Source: CBDCDJ01 sp965215355
GTDB lineage: Bacteria; Deinococcota; Deinococci; Deinococcales; Trueperaceae
Direction: 5' to 3'
Length of the DNA stretch: 64,000 nucleotides
Assembly (NCBI GenBank): GCA_965215355.1
Contig: CBDCDJ010000007.1
Coordinates: 3,596,001 to 3,660,000 of the forward strand
The notes below the pieces were generated by a model. It did no database searches and was not told the origin of the DNA. It saw only the letters and a program-made list of their open reading frames with translations. Positions within the stretch are counted from its first letter, which is position 1; the number at the start of each line of letters is the position of its first letter. This document shows positions 19,208 to 26,995 of this stretch, piece after piece. The translations under genes were made by a program, and so were the position numbers.

Positions 19208-19425
19208 TGGGAAAGTCTTTGAGAAATGCGTCGATGCTTTTCCCTTTGCTAAGATAGTCGAAAAAAGTGCTGACCTTGACGTAGCCTGTGTTAACGAAGA
19301 CCAACACACCAGCCTTGCCTTTGTCAAACGAATTAGCTCGAGCCATAACGCCCTCTTTCCGCCACCTTAGTCAGTGCTCACTTTTACCAGCTACGGTGTT
19401 GCAGCCATCCTTGCTTACCCGACCG

Positions 19426-19462
19426 GCGAGTGAGTCGCAGACGCCGGCTGCGACTCACTCGC
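19426..19462. terminator. Strong hairpin at the end of the secreted-protein gene
   Basis: A perfect 15-bp stem GCGAGTGAGTCGCAG (19426-19440) pairs with 19448-19462 around a 7-base loop. The minus-strand stop codon of the 254-residue ORF lies in the right arm. No T-run follows on the minus side, so termination could be factor-assisted, or the hairpin could protect the 3' end. Confidence 0.55.
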
Positions 19463-20219
19463 TGCCGAACATTACCGGCCGCTGCGAAAGGTCGAAGTTC
19501 GAGACCGTCTCCAGCACCATGTGAACCGAGGTCAGGTTCCCACCGCCCCTGTATTGGAGCAGCTTGGGACCTTCGTTCAGCGCTAGGTCGAACTTCACGA
19601 CCGAGCCGTCCGGGCATGTCCCTCCGCCCGTGACCGTCACGGGTTGACGAGCGTACAGAACAGCTGTTATTTCGCGCCCCTCGAGCGCGAACACGCCCGT
19701 CTGGACTTCTTCTTCCATCGCAACCGTTCCCCAAGGTTCACCGTCGGCGTAGACGAGAAAGGTGAATTCAGCGACCCCCACGCCGCTGGGTGACACAATC
19801 GGTGCCAAGCCCTGACAAAACGCCAGGTAAGCGGGCGTGAACGGCGTGAAGATGTCGTCGGGCACCGTGCCGGGTAACTCTGCGGGCAAGCTGTAGGTGA
19901 TGCTGCCGTCGTCCTCGACGGGAAAGCTCGCAACGCTGAAGAGGTTGTCCGAGTTATCGATACTGACCAGGCGCACCTCACCCGCGGCCCCCGCAGGCCA
20001 GCCCGGCGGGGGCCAGGGGGACAGCAGGGTGGCGGCTTCGATGGCCTGGGCGTGGGCGGGGGTGGAGAGGAGGGGAATGAAAAGAACAAACGCCAACAGT
20101 GCCAAGCGGACGCAAACACAATTCCGTTGTGCAACTGATTTAGCTCCTACGACCGGACTTCTGAAGGGGTTACTTTTTACCCTGCTCGGTTCGAAGGTTT
20201 GGGCTCGAGACGTGTTCAT
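19455..20219 (-). CDS. Secreted hypothetical protein
   Basis: 254 residues. A long N-region precedes a hydrophobic signal-peptide core (VRLALLAFVLFIPLLSTPAHA, about 37-57) with a likely cleavage after AHA, so a start nearer the core is possible. The mature part is beta-rich and acidic and has a few cysteines. No family recognised. It starts 5 bp after the stop of the lipoprotein gene and is probably co-transcribed, which suggests a shared cell-surface role. Confidence 0.6.
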   Translation of the reverse strand: MNTSRAQTFEPSRVKSNPFRSPVVGAKSVAQRNCVCVRLALLAFVLFIPLLSTPAHAQAIEAATLLSPWPPPGWPAGAAGEVRLVSIDNSDNLFSVASFPVEDDGSITYSLPAELPGTVPDDIFTPFTPAYLAFCQGLAPIVSPSGVGVAEFTFLVYADGEPWGTVAMEEEVQTGVFALEGREITAVLYARQPVTVTGGGTCPDGSVVKFDLALNEGPKLLQYRGGGNLTSVHMVLETVSNFDLSQRPVMFGSE

Positions 20220-20224
20220 CGTGG

Positions 20225-21286
20225 CTACTCGACGCCCTTGAAGGTGAATTTGTACTGGATGACGCCCCGCAAGCCCACCAGCCTGACCTCGTAGTCGCCA
20301 TCCGTTTCGGGTGTAAAGCCGTAGGCGTCGACCCCGCGGTTCGCGTTGTAGGTGGGCGACGTCACCAGCGGCTCGCTGCCCCCGGCGGCATAGACCTCGA
20401 TTTGAAACAGCCCCGTGACAGGTGTCGGGTCGGTGACGGCGGTAAAGTCCAGCACCACCGACTGACCGGCTGTGCCCTTGAACCTGTAAGTGTCGACCGA
20501 GTCCTTGGTCACCCCGCCTTCGACCTCATCGCCGAACTCGAGCACGCGAACAGTAGCGCGCTCTGCAGGTGAGCCGCTGAGGTATGAGGCGGTCACCTTG
20601 TAAACGACCGTTCCCACAAGCCCGCGGATGCGCAGCAGGTAGTCGCCGTCTGTTTGTGGGGCGAGGCCCAGGGCCTGGTCGCGTCTAAAGCTGTTGGTGT
20701 CGTAGCGTTCGGAGAACAGCGGTGTGGTGAGGTCGTCGGCCTTGTAGAACTCGACCATGTACTGAGCGATGCCGGGGTTGGAGTCGGTGCCGTCGAAGTC
20801 GAACAGCAGTGGGACGTTCCGTACGCCCTTGATTTGGTAGTCCTTCAGCGCGCCTTCGGGTACCTGACCTGTTCGGGTAACGCCGGGGGCGATTTCGTTC
20901 GGCCCCACCTGGCCGACCGTGGTGTAGGTGGCGGTGACGGTGGCGGTTTGGTCGCGCGCCACGTCCACACGCTCCACGTCCAACTCCCCGGCGTAGGTGA
21001 TGCCTGCGGCGGTGACGGAGGCGATGCTTAAGGTGTAGGTGCCGGTGGGTACTTGCAAAGTTTGGCTGCGGGTGACGGTCTGCTGGTACTCTTCCGGGCC
21101 GGTCACTTCGACAGCAGCTTCGACGTTTGTTGGTAAGCCGACGACGGTCACTTGCAGTGAGCCGGTGTCGACGCCGGGCGGGATGACGGGGTCGGGGTTG
21201 GGGTCGGTGGGGCTGGTGCAGGCGGATATGAAGAAACAGAAAGTAATGATGATGCCTCTATTTTTAACAGCTGTTGGTATCCGCAT
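20225..21286 (-). CDS. Lipoprotein with two pre-peptidase-like repeat domains
   Basis: 353 residues from ATG 21286, chosen because it places a signal peptide directly at the N-terminus; an upstream in-frame ATG at 21391 would add 35 unlikely residues. The lipobox FFISACTS puts the lipidated cysteine near residue 20. A PEGA-like beta domain (VTVVGLPTNVEAAVEVTGP) and two similar beta domains follow, each ending in a TDGDY.(L/V)R(I/L).GL.G...YK motif, as in bacterial pre-peptidase C-terminal domains. It should be membrane-anchored on the periplasmic or outer face. Ligand unknown. Confidence 0.7.
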   Translation of the reverse strand: MRIPTAVKNRGIIITFCFFISACTSPTDPNPDPVIPPGVDTGSLQVTVVGLPTNVEAAVEVTGPEEYQQTVTRSQTLQVPTGTYTLSIASVTAAGITYAGELDVERVDVARDQTATVTATYTTVGQVGPNEIAPGVTRTGQVPEGALKDYQIKGVRNVPLLFDFDGTDSNPGIAQYMVEFYKADDLTTPLFSERYDTNSFRRDQALGLAPQTDGDYLLRIRGLVGTVVYKVTASYLSGSPAERATVRVLEFGDEVEGGVTKDSVDTYRFKGTAGQSVVLDFTAVTDPTPVTGLFQIEVYAAGGSEPLVTSPTYNANRGVDAYGFTPETDGDYEVRLVGLRGVIQYKFTFKGVE

Positions 21287-21478
21287 GGTAGCCCTTTCGA
21301 ACTGCTCTAAACTGAAGTTTGGAAAATTGACTGCAAGTGTGTCAGTCACCCCTTGAAAATTTCGGTAACACTTGTTTTTGACTGTCCACAACTTACTAGC
21401 TCGGGTTAAGTTTAGCTTTCGATTGGAAGTCTGTCAATCGGAAGTCGCGTTTTGACGTGCTTATAGTGAAGATGAACC

Positions 21479-21787
21479 GTGGCAATTAAGCTAACGAAAG
21501 AGCAGCGCGCGCTAGAGCAAGCTACCAAGCGGGCTGTAGCAGAGCGCATCAAAGAGTTACGTCGTAGCACGGGTTTAAATCAAGAGGAGTTCGCTTCGCA
21601 GGCGCACCTGTATCGCTCTCATTACGGATTTGTGGAAAGCGAGCGGCGTGAGCCGAAGTTGGGAACGCTCATCAGGATTGCCAACGGTCTGGGAATAAGT
21701 CTCTCGGACCTGGTCGCGGTAAGTTCGGAGCAGGTCGAGAGGTATAAACATGAGTTGTTGAAGGATCTGGAAAAGTCGGAACCCTGA
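21479..21787 (+). CDS. XRE-family DNA-binding regulator
   Basis: 102 residues from GTG 21479. The helix-turn-helix covers about residues 20-75: RIKELRRSTGLNQEEFASQAHLYRSHYGFVESERREPKLGTLIRIANGLGIS, split in the usual five-helix order. A basic N-terminus and short acidic C-terminus flank it. The region just upstream (21420-21450) has two TYGGAAGTC direct repeats that may be its own operator. Target genes unknown. Confidence 0.8.
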   Translation: MAIKLTKEQRALEQATKRAVAERIKELRRSTGLNQEEFASQAHLYRSHYGFVESERREPKLGTLIRIANGLGISLSDLVAVSSEQVERYKHELLKDLEKSEP

Positions 21788-21886
21788 AAGCTTTGGAAGA
21801 CGGATTCTTGTAGGTCCACTTTGCCTACAAGTTTTCCGACAATCCGCATCTTGACAAATTGCAGGTCAGCAAAACCCAAGCTGTCC

Positions 21887-22765
21887 TCATCGTACCGCCC
21901 CGTGTGGCAACACTGCATGCACCCCGCAAACCCTGTTGACGACCTGGGTCACGCGCAGGTCGACCACTACACTCGCCAAAGCCAATGCCTCACGACGGTC
22001 GACCCCGAACAGGTCGCTCAGCAGCGTCAGCATGTCGGCCAGCGCCAACCGCATTGCCTCGTTCAAGTCTTCGTGCAGCCCGAGCGTCAGCCAAGCGTTC
22101 GGCGTCTTGGCCCCTGGAGTGGTAAGTGTCATGTCGTCGTATAAGTCGAAGGACAGGTCCACATGGGCCACCGGGCACTCGATGGCCGTACCACTCACCT
22201 CGCCGTCTCCCTGAGCGGCGTGGCCGTCTCCAACCGAAAACAAAGCATCGGGTACGGAAACGGGTAGGTACAAGGTGCTGCCCGTCCCCAGCAGCTTGCA
22301 GTCCAAGTTGCCGCCCCAAACGCGCGGCGGCGTGGTCGAGTGGACGCCGGGCTCTGGTGGGGGTAAACCCATCACGCCCATGAACGGCTGTAGCGCGACA
22401 CTGTGCCCGCTCGAGCTGCGACCGACCATCGCTTGAGCGTCAAGTTCCCAGTTCATGATGCGCCGCGGGTGCTCGTCCACACCCAAGAAGCGGTTGAGAC
22501 CGTTGGGCGAAGGTCCGCCCGTAACCGTGTAGCCCCAAGTGCCGGGGACAATGTCGCCGACCTGCACCGCTAAGGTCATACCGGGCTCAGCCCCGCGAAT
22601 GTTAATGGGACCGCACAGGGCGTGTCCAGCGTCCAACTCCGGCTGCCGCGGTTCGAACAGTCGCCGAGCCATGCTACCAGTGTGAAACGGCTCCAACCCC
22701 CAGCCCGCGTCGAGGGTGCGGTACCGCACGGTGTCACCCGGTTCTACGCTCAAGACTGGAGTCAA
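21887..22765 (-). CDS. Acetamidase/formamidase family protein, 5' end apparently missing
   Basis: 292 residues are counted from a TTG at 22765. Family hallmarks: PVLSVEPGDTVRYRTLD, CGPINIRGAEPGMTLAVQV, a WGGNLDCKLL metal-site segment, GDGHAAQGDGEVSGTAIE and ASVVVDLRVTQVVNRVCGVHAVLP. Members hydrolyse formamide or short amides to ammonia. The conserved N-terminal block is encoded upstream in frame (HCHLEPERRTLHGHFSKDL) but no ATG, GTG or TTG precedes it before a TAA about 80 bp up. The original start was probably lost, perhaps by rearrangement near the adjacent IS200-type element. Activity is uncertain. Confidence 0.8.
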   Translation of the reverse strand: MTPVLSVEPGDTVRYRTLDAGWGLEPFHTGSMARRLFEPRQPELDAGHALCGPINIRGAEPGMTLAVQVGDIVPGTWGYTVTGGPSPNGLNRFLGVDEHPRRIMNWELDAQAMVGRSSSGHSVALQPFMGVMGLPPPEPGVHSTTPPRVWGGNLDCKLLGTGSTLYLPVSVPDALFSVGDGHAAQGDGEVSGTAIECPVAHVDLSFDLYDDMTLTTPGAKTPNAWLTLGLHEDLNEAMRLALADMLTLLSDLFGVDRREALALASVVVDLRVTQVVNRVCGVHAVLPHGAVR

Positions 22766-22837
22766 GTCTTTTGAGAAGTGGCCGTGGAGGGTACGCCGTT
22801 CGGGCTCGAGGTGGCAGTGCCCAAAAGGGATTGCTTT

Positions 22838-22853
22838 CTCAACTTAAGTTGAG
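22838..22853. repeat. Perfect 16-bp palindrome
   Basis: CTCAACTTAAGTTGAG reads the same on both strands. It lies just upstream of the truncated formamidase frame and about 100 bp before the IS200-type hairpins. It could be an operator or an element remnant. Confidence 0.6.
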
Positions 22854-22940
22854 TTTGGCTAAACTTCAAATTAATCAAAACCCGAGCTGGAGGCAGCGAC
22901 ACTGTAGCCATTAACTGTCCCAACATGGGAGGGTATAAGC

Positions 22941-23510
22941 CCCCAACTTCAGTTGGCTGCTTTAGCTCAGGTAAACTGAGCTAAGTGAGCGAATACCGCA
23001 CAGGCAGCCATACACGGTTTGCGCTAGAGATACATTTGGTGTGGTGTACCAAGTACCGTAAACCCATCTTGCGAGGTGATGTCGCCCATCGTTTCCGAGC
23101 CCTGGCGCGCGAAGTATGTAGCGAGTTGAAAGTCGAGATTATCAAAGGAGTGGTGTCGAGCGACCATGTGCATATGCTGGTATCCATCCCGCCACAGTTG
23201 GCTGTGAGCAAACTGGTACAGAGGTTGAAAGGGAAGACCTCGTACAAATTGCAACGCGAGTTTACGAGTTTGCACAAAACGTACTGGGGCCAAAGGATGT
23301 GGGCGAGAGGCTACTTTGCTTGTAGCACCGGGAATGTCAGTACGGAGATGATAGCGGCCTATATAGAAGGGCACACTGAAGAGGACAGTTTCAAGGTGGT
23401 GGACGACTTCGAGTCCTAGTTCAGCTTCCTTGAGGGAGCCTCACTTGAGCCGACTTCAGTCGGAAAGACACTTTCAGTGTCGAAGTCATTCCACCTGCTT
23501 CAGCTGGTGG
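22941..23510 (+). mobile_element. IS200-type element with TTCA-loop hairpins
   Basis: The tnpA gene is framed by small hairpins. On the left, CCAAC-TTCA-GTTGG (22943-22956) and TTAGCTCAG-GTAAA-CTGAGCTAA (22962-22984), the latter ending directly before the GTG start. On the right, CCGAC-TTCA-GTCGG (23450-23463), GACAC-TTTCA-GTGTC (23467-23481) and CCACCTGC-TTCA-GCTGGTGG with one mismatch (23491-23510). Such subterminal hairpins are the recognition sites of Y1 transposases. Exact ends cannot be fixed because these elements make no target duplication. Confidence 0.75.
22985..23419 (+). CDS. tnpA: IS200/IS605-family Y1 transposase TnpA
   Basis: 144 residues from GTG 22985. Motifs: HLVWCTKYRKPIL near the start, the HUH metal-binding site DHVHMLVSIPP about residue 60, and the catalytic tyrosine in AAYIEGHTEED near the C-terminus. 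It moves the element as single-stranded DNA. No tnpB lies beside it, so this is the IS200 group. The start codon directly follows a 9-bp hairpin that may limit ribosome access, as known for IS200. Confidence 0.95.
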   Translation: MSEYRTGSHTRFALEIHLVWCTKYRKPILRGDVAHRFRALAREVCSELKVEIIKGVVSSDHVHMLVSIPPQLAVSKLVQRLKGKTSYKLQREFTSLHKTYWGQRMWARGYFACSTGNVSTEMIAAYIEGHTEEDSFKVVDDFES

Positions 23511-23534
23511 TTGATTGAATCAGCTCTTTTGGGT

Positions 23535-23594
23535 TGTAAAGTCCACTTGACAAAAAGAACTAGCTCCCTTACTGTATGTAAAGTAAACTTTACA
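23535..23594 (+). promoter_or_regulatory. Promoter with two operator palindromes 42 bp apart
   Basis: O1 at 23535-23552 is TGTAAAGTCCACTTGACA and O2 at 23577-23594 is the perfect palindrome TGTAAAGTAAACTTTACA. Centres are 42 bp apart, about four helical turns. TTGACA inside O1 (23547-23552) fits a -35 box with a weak TACTGT at 17 bp spacing, so the one mismatch of O1 coincides with the -35. A GGAGGG ribosome site follows before ATG 23612. The likely ligand is the HTH protein of the same operon. Confidence 0.7.
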
Positions 23595-23611
23595 CCAAGG
23601 AGGGAAAATAT

Positions 23612-23998
23612 ATGAAAGCGTTTAACACACCCGGATGGCGGCAGTTTTGGACAGGGATGGCTCTTTACGCGGTCGTCGTGCTGTTGCAGGGGTTTTTGCT
23701 CGAGCCCGGACGGTTTCCCCTGCCGGTGATGGTGCTGCTCGGGCTGTTGCCGATGCTGCCCGCGGTGTGGGCCATGCTCGGCTGGCTCGAGGCGGTGCGC
23801 AACTTCGACGAACTTCAGCGCCGCATCCAGGCCGAGGCGGGGCTGTTCGCGCTCGGTCTGACGGCTATTGTCACGTTCAGTTACGGCTTTCTGGAAATCT
23901 ACACCGGCGCACCCAACCTCAGCATGTTCTGGGTGTGGCCGCTCATCGCCATGTCTTACCTGCTCGGCGGGGCGCGGGCGCGGCGGCGCTACGCATGA
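23612..23998 (+). CDS. Small four-helix membrane protein
   Basis: 128 residues with four predicted membrane helices (about 12-30, 38-58, 76-95, 102-120). A loop between helices 2 and 3 carries NFDELQRRIQAEAG, a motif I associate with small integral membrane proteins paired with HTH regulators. ATG follows AAGGAGGG. Its stop overlaps the HTH start (ATGA), so the two are translationally coupled. It could act as a sensor for the regulator. Function unknown. Confidence 0.75.
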   Translation: MKAFNTPGWRQFWTGMALYAVVVLLQGFLLEPGRFPLPVMVLLGLLPMLPAVWAMLGWLEAVRNFDELQRRIQAEAGLFALGLTAIVTFSYGFLEIYTGAPNLSMFWVWPLIAMSYLLGGARARRRYA

Positions 23999-24192
23999 AA
24001 AACCGCCTCCGCGTGCTGCGCGCCGAGCGCAAGTGGTCGCAGGCCGACCTTGCCGAACGCCTCGGCGTGAGCCGCCAGACCGTGAACGCCATCGAGACCG
24101 AAAAGTACGACCCGAGCTTGCCGCTGGCGTTCAAGTTGGCTCGAGTCTTCGACCAGACCATCGAAGAAATGTTCGAAGACACCGACGCCTGA
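23995..24192 (+). CDS. Short XRE-family transcriptional regulator
   Basis: 65 residues, nearly all helix-turn-helix: LRVLRAERKWSQADLAERLGVSRQTVNAIE then YDPSLPLAFKLARVFDQTIEEMF. This is the compact regulator type often found with a membrane partner. It overlaps the preceding gene by 4 bp. Two palindromes in front of the operon are plausible autoregulatory binding sites. No effector domain. Confidence 0.88.
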   Translation: MKNRLRVLRAERKWSQADLAERLGVSRQTVNAIETEKYDPSLPLAFKLARVFDQTIEEMFEDTDA

Positions 24193-24264
24193 GCGTGACA
24201 AGCTTGAACCGATAGAGGTATTTCGACCAAAGTTTCCGACGCTCGTGAAGTAGGATTGGTGGTT

Positions 24265-25452
24265 ATGAAGACTGCCGTTGCCATCCCGCCTCCCGCCGCC
24301 CCCACCACCAAGGGCTGCGTGACCCTGTTCAGCCAGGCCAAAGACCCGACGTTGGAGTTAGAGGACGAGGCCGAGCGCGCCGTCATCGTGCCCTTTACCG
24401 ACGCCGGGCCGGGCCGCCTGGCGGGCGAGCGCCGCTGGGTCGCCGAGCCCACTTTGCCGAACACGGGCGCGTGGCGCTTCCGCGTCGCGCTCGGCGAGGG
24501 TGTGTTCGACGCGCCCGTAGACGAGCGCTACTACGAAACCGATTTGCGTAACTTATGGTTGCAGGACAAGCAAGTGTTCGGCTACGAGCCCGCGCACTAC
24601 GTGTCACCCTCGAGGGTCGTCAAGGTCGAGGCGTTCAAGGGCAGCCTGCCGACGCGCTCGCTTTATATTTACCTGCCCCGAGGCTACGACGAGCACAGCG
24701 ACAAACGCTATCCCGTTTTGTACATGCACGACGGGCAGAACGTGTTTCAGACCTTCGTCGAGGACAGCTACGCGGGCTCGTGGCGGGCCGACGCGACGGC
24801 GGACACGCTTATCTCGAGCGGGCTCATGAAAGAATGCCTCATCGTCGGGGTGAGCAACGGCGCCTTGGCGCGCATGGCCGAATATTTACCGCCCTACTCG
24901 TCGTTCAAACCGAGGCGTCCTCAGCCACAGGACAAACCTTCGCTCACAGTCGCCGAGCCCCCCAAAATCTTCAAGGGCGGCGCGGACGAAACCCTGGCCT
25001 ACTACCGCGACGAGGTCGGGGCCTACTTGCGCGAGCACTACCGCGTTTTGGAAGGCCGCGAGCACACCGCCACCTGCGGCGCGTCGATGGGCGGGCTGTT
25101 CTCGGCCTACCTCGCCTGGGAGCACCCGGAGTTCGCCCGCCACCACGCGCTGATGTCGTCCTCGTTCTGGGTGACCCGCAACGCCGAGGGCAAGACCGAG
25201 GCCATCGAACGCTTCCGCACGGGCGAACCCAAAGACGTGCGCATCTGGCTCGACAGCGGCACCGGCGACCCCGACAGCGACAGCAACGACAACATGTACG
25301 CTACCGAAAAGGCTCGAGACGCCCTGCTCGCCAACGGCTTCGAGTACGGCCCGAACTTTCAATACTACTTGGACCAAGGGGCCATCCACCACGAGTCCGC
25401 CTGGGCCGCGCGGTTGGACAAGGTGTTCCGGTTTTTGCTGCCGGTGGTGTAA
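24265..25452 (+). CDS. Esterase of the enterochelin esterase / esterase D type
   Basis: 395 residues from ATG 24265 (TTG 24256 is also in frame). The N-terminal half is a beta-rich, CBM-like domain. The C-terminal half is an alpha/beta hydrolase with RSLYIYLPRGYDE, YPVLYMHDGQNVF, the nucleophile elbow GASMGG (about residue 278), a likely acid in WLDSGTGD and a histidine in GAIHHESAW. It probably hydrolyses ester bonds in the cytoplasm, since no signal peptide is seen. Substrate unknown. A second, shorter esterase lies about 600 bp downstream. Confidence 0.8.
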   Translation: MKTAVAIPPPAAPTTKGCVTLFSQAKDPTLELEDEAERAVIVPFTDAGPGRLAGERRWVAEPTLPNTGAWRFRVALGEGVFDAPVDERYYETDLRNLWLQDKQVFGYEPAHYVSPSRVVKVEAFKGSLPTRSLYIYLPRGYDEHSDKRYPVLYMHDGQNVFQTFVEDSYAGSWRADATADTLISSGLMKECLIVGVSNGALARMAEYLPPYSSFKPRRPQPQDKPSLTVAEPPKIFKGGADETLAYYRDEVGAYLREHYRVLEGREHTATCGASMGGLFSAYLAWEHPEFARHHALMSSSFWVTRNAEGKTEAIERFRTGEPKDVRIWLDSGTGDPDSDSNDNMYATEKARDALLANGFEYGPNFQYYLDQGAIHHESAWAARLDKVFRFLLPVV

Positions 25453-25477
25453 AAGCGGTCGAGCTGTTGGAGAGCCT

Positions 25478-25954
25478 ATGACATCAACCTACACTATGTT
25501 TGCTTGCGCCGAAAAGGTCGACCTGCAAGTTGTTCTAGGCTATGAGACAGCGCTGCAAAGTATATTGCGGTTTGCCGGCTTCAGGCCTGAAGAACTGCAC
25601 TACGAGGACTCTCCGGTTGCGGAAGTGAACGCGGTAGAGATTATGATTCCCTTGGACGCCCCGCTAACCCTTTACATCTCGCCCGTTCCGGCACGTGTGG
25701 GTACGCCTGCGCCCGAACGGTTTGAACGTGTCCTGGTGACGCCCGGACAGGGCGTGATTATCCAGCCGCGGGTGTGCCACTACCTGCAGGCTTCGGGGCG
25801 GGTTCTGGTTCTGAAAACGGTGGGCGGGTGGAAGTTCACACGCAAGGGAGACGCGCATGACCCCGGTCAATGCCGCTTTCACACGCTGTGCGGTGTGCCT
25901 GAGCGGCAGTGTCCCGACGCGCGTCGGGCATTTGTCGACGCTGAGTCTAGCTGA
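25478..25954 (+). CDS. Cupin-like hypothetical protein
   Basis: 158 residues, 25 bp after the esterase, so possibly co-transcribed. The segment LTLYISPVP, then VTPGQGVIIQPRVCHYL and RVLVLKTVGGWKF resembles a beta-barrel cupin of the ureidoglycolate-lyase kind, in which a G..I..P..WH-like element binds metal or substrate. The C-terminal 35 residues are cysteine- and arginine-rich and less structured, which may reflect a decayed end. Function not assigned. Confidence 0.5.
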   Translation: MTSTYTMFACAEKVDLQVVLGYETALQSILRFAGFRPEELHYEDSPVAEVNAVEIMIPLDAPLTLYISPVPARVGTPAPERFERVLVTPGQGVIIQPRVCHYLQASGRVLVLKTVGGWKFTRKGDAHDPGQCRFHTLCGVPERQCPDARRAFVDAESS

Positions 25955-26016
25955 GCGTTGAGCACTCATTCAGTTTCAAGCTGTGGGCTCGAGAGCTTCA
26001 CCCCCTGACTTTCGGG

Positions 26017-26022
26017 TACACT
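26017..26022 (+). promoter_or_regulatory. -10 element TACACT, probably leaderless
   Basis: TACACT ends 7 nt before ATG 26030 with no Shine-Dalgarno between, placing transcription start at or next to the start codon. Confidence 0.55.
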
Positions 26023-26029
26023 GCACCCT

Positions 26030-26770
26030 ATGCAACGACGCTATGAAACGTTCTACAGCCCCGCGGTGGGCCGCGACATGCAAGTTTTGGCCTACGGACA
26101 CTACGGCACCCCGGTCATCGCTTTCCCGTCGGGCGGCGGGCAGTACCACGACTTCGAGGACAACGGCATGGTCGAGGCGGTCGGGCCTTTGCTCGAGGCG
26201 GGCAAGCTCAAACTCTATTGCCCCGAAAGCCTCGACAACGAGTCGTGGCTGCGTAGCGACATAGACCCGCACTGGCGCGCGGTGCGGCACCACGCTTACC
26301 AGGACTACCTCGTCAAAGACCTGGTTCCGGCGATTTACGCGGACTGCCACACGCCTTACGTCGGCATCGGCCTGACCGGTTGCAGCCTGGGCGCTTTCCA
26401 CGCGGCGAACTTCGCGCTGAAGTTTCCGCAGCTTTTCCCCTACGCGCTGTGCCTGAGCGGGCGCTACAACTTGGAAGCCATCGCCGGCGGCAGCGGTTCG
26501 GAGGACGTTTACTTCAACAACCCGCTAGCCTACGTCGCCAACCTGCACGGGGGCGAGTTAGAGCACCTTCGCCATCACGCCCACCTTACGCTGGTCTGCG
26601 GCCAAGGCGCGTGGGAGGACAAGTGTCTCGCCGACACGAAACGTTTGGCCGGTTTGTTAGCTCAAAAGGGGATAGGTCATGAACTCGAGCTGTGGGGCTA
26701 TGACGTGGAGCATCACTGGTACTGGTGGCGGCGGCAGTTGCCGCACCATTTAGGCAAGGCGCTGGGCTGA
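26030..26770 (+). CDS. Esterase-family alpha/beta hydrolase
   Basis: 246 residues from ATG 26030. Features: MQRRYETFYSPAVGRDMQVLAYG, an oxyanion-region PSGGGQYHDFED, the nucleophile elbow TGCSLGAFHA (about residue 119), and a C-terminal histidine in GYDVEHHWYWWRRQLP. Length and pattern match the short putative esterases annotated as esterase family protein. Likely cytoplasmic. Substrate unknown. Confidence 0.82.
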   Translation: MQRRYETFYSPAVGRDMQVLAYGHYGTPVIAFPSGGGQYHDFEDNGMVEAVGPLLEAGKLKLYCPESLDNESWLRSDIDPHWRAVRHHAYQDYLVKDLVPAIYADCHTPYVGIGLTGCSLGAFHAANFALKFPQLFPYALCLSGRYNLEAIAGGSGSEDVYFNNPLAYVANLHGGELEHLRHHAHLTLVCGQGAWEDKCLADTKRLAGLLAQKGIGHELELWGYDVEHHWYWWRRQLPHHLGKALG

Positions 26771-26803
26771 GGCGTCTTAGTCCAGTTCTCGAGCAACCAA
26801 TCT

Positions 26804-26995
26804 TCACTCGCCTCGCCAGAGACGCGACCGTCCGACGCTGCCCCGACAGAACGGGGGAGAGGCGTGGCTCGAGCCTGCACATACCTCGAAAATGCCGCTT
26901 CGCATCACCTCGGCCTGTGAGCGCCGCTCCCGCTTAGCTGTTTCTTTGATAGCTTGGCGCAGTTCGGCGGGGAGATACAGAGTCGTTTTCTCCAT
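26804..26995 (-). CDS. Ribbon-helix-helix (CopG-like) protein, probably truncated
   Basis: 63 residues. The first 35 (MEKTTLYLPAELRQAIKETA then RRSQAEVMRSGI) are a typical ribbon-helix-helix antitoxin N-terminus. The remainder is arginine/serine-rich and does not look like a natural continuation, so the frame was probably shifted or cut. No toxin gene follows on the minus strand, so it may be an orphan remnant. Confidence 0.55.
   Translation of the reverse strand: MEKTTLYLPAELRQAIKETAKRERRSQAEVMRSGIFEVCAGSSHASPPFCRGSVGRSRLWRGE

Larger units (their letters stand above)
17376..19346 (-). pseudogene. DUF433-domain gene split by an ISAs1 element
   Basis: The 5' part runs 19346-19208 and the 3' part 18016-17376. 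Removing the element and one 10-bp duplication joins them in frame: KSIDAFLKDFP then SVRREQATAKLAEAMELLYE, a DUF433 signature. The rebuilt protein is 259 residues: DUF433-like N-terminus (about 1-75), a proline/serine-rich linker, a second helical domain (RDVILRLTERDYAYLHQRADEGG to IIENRLQGL) and a lysine/alanine-rich tail. DUF433 proteins often act as antitoxin or DNA-binding partners; this two-domain form is not one I recognise. The 3' fragment could still be translated from GTG 18014. The start ATG follows AGAGGGCG. Confidence 0.85.
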
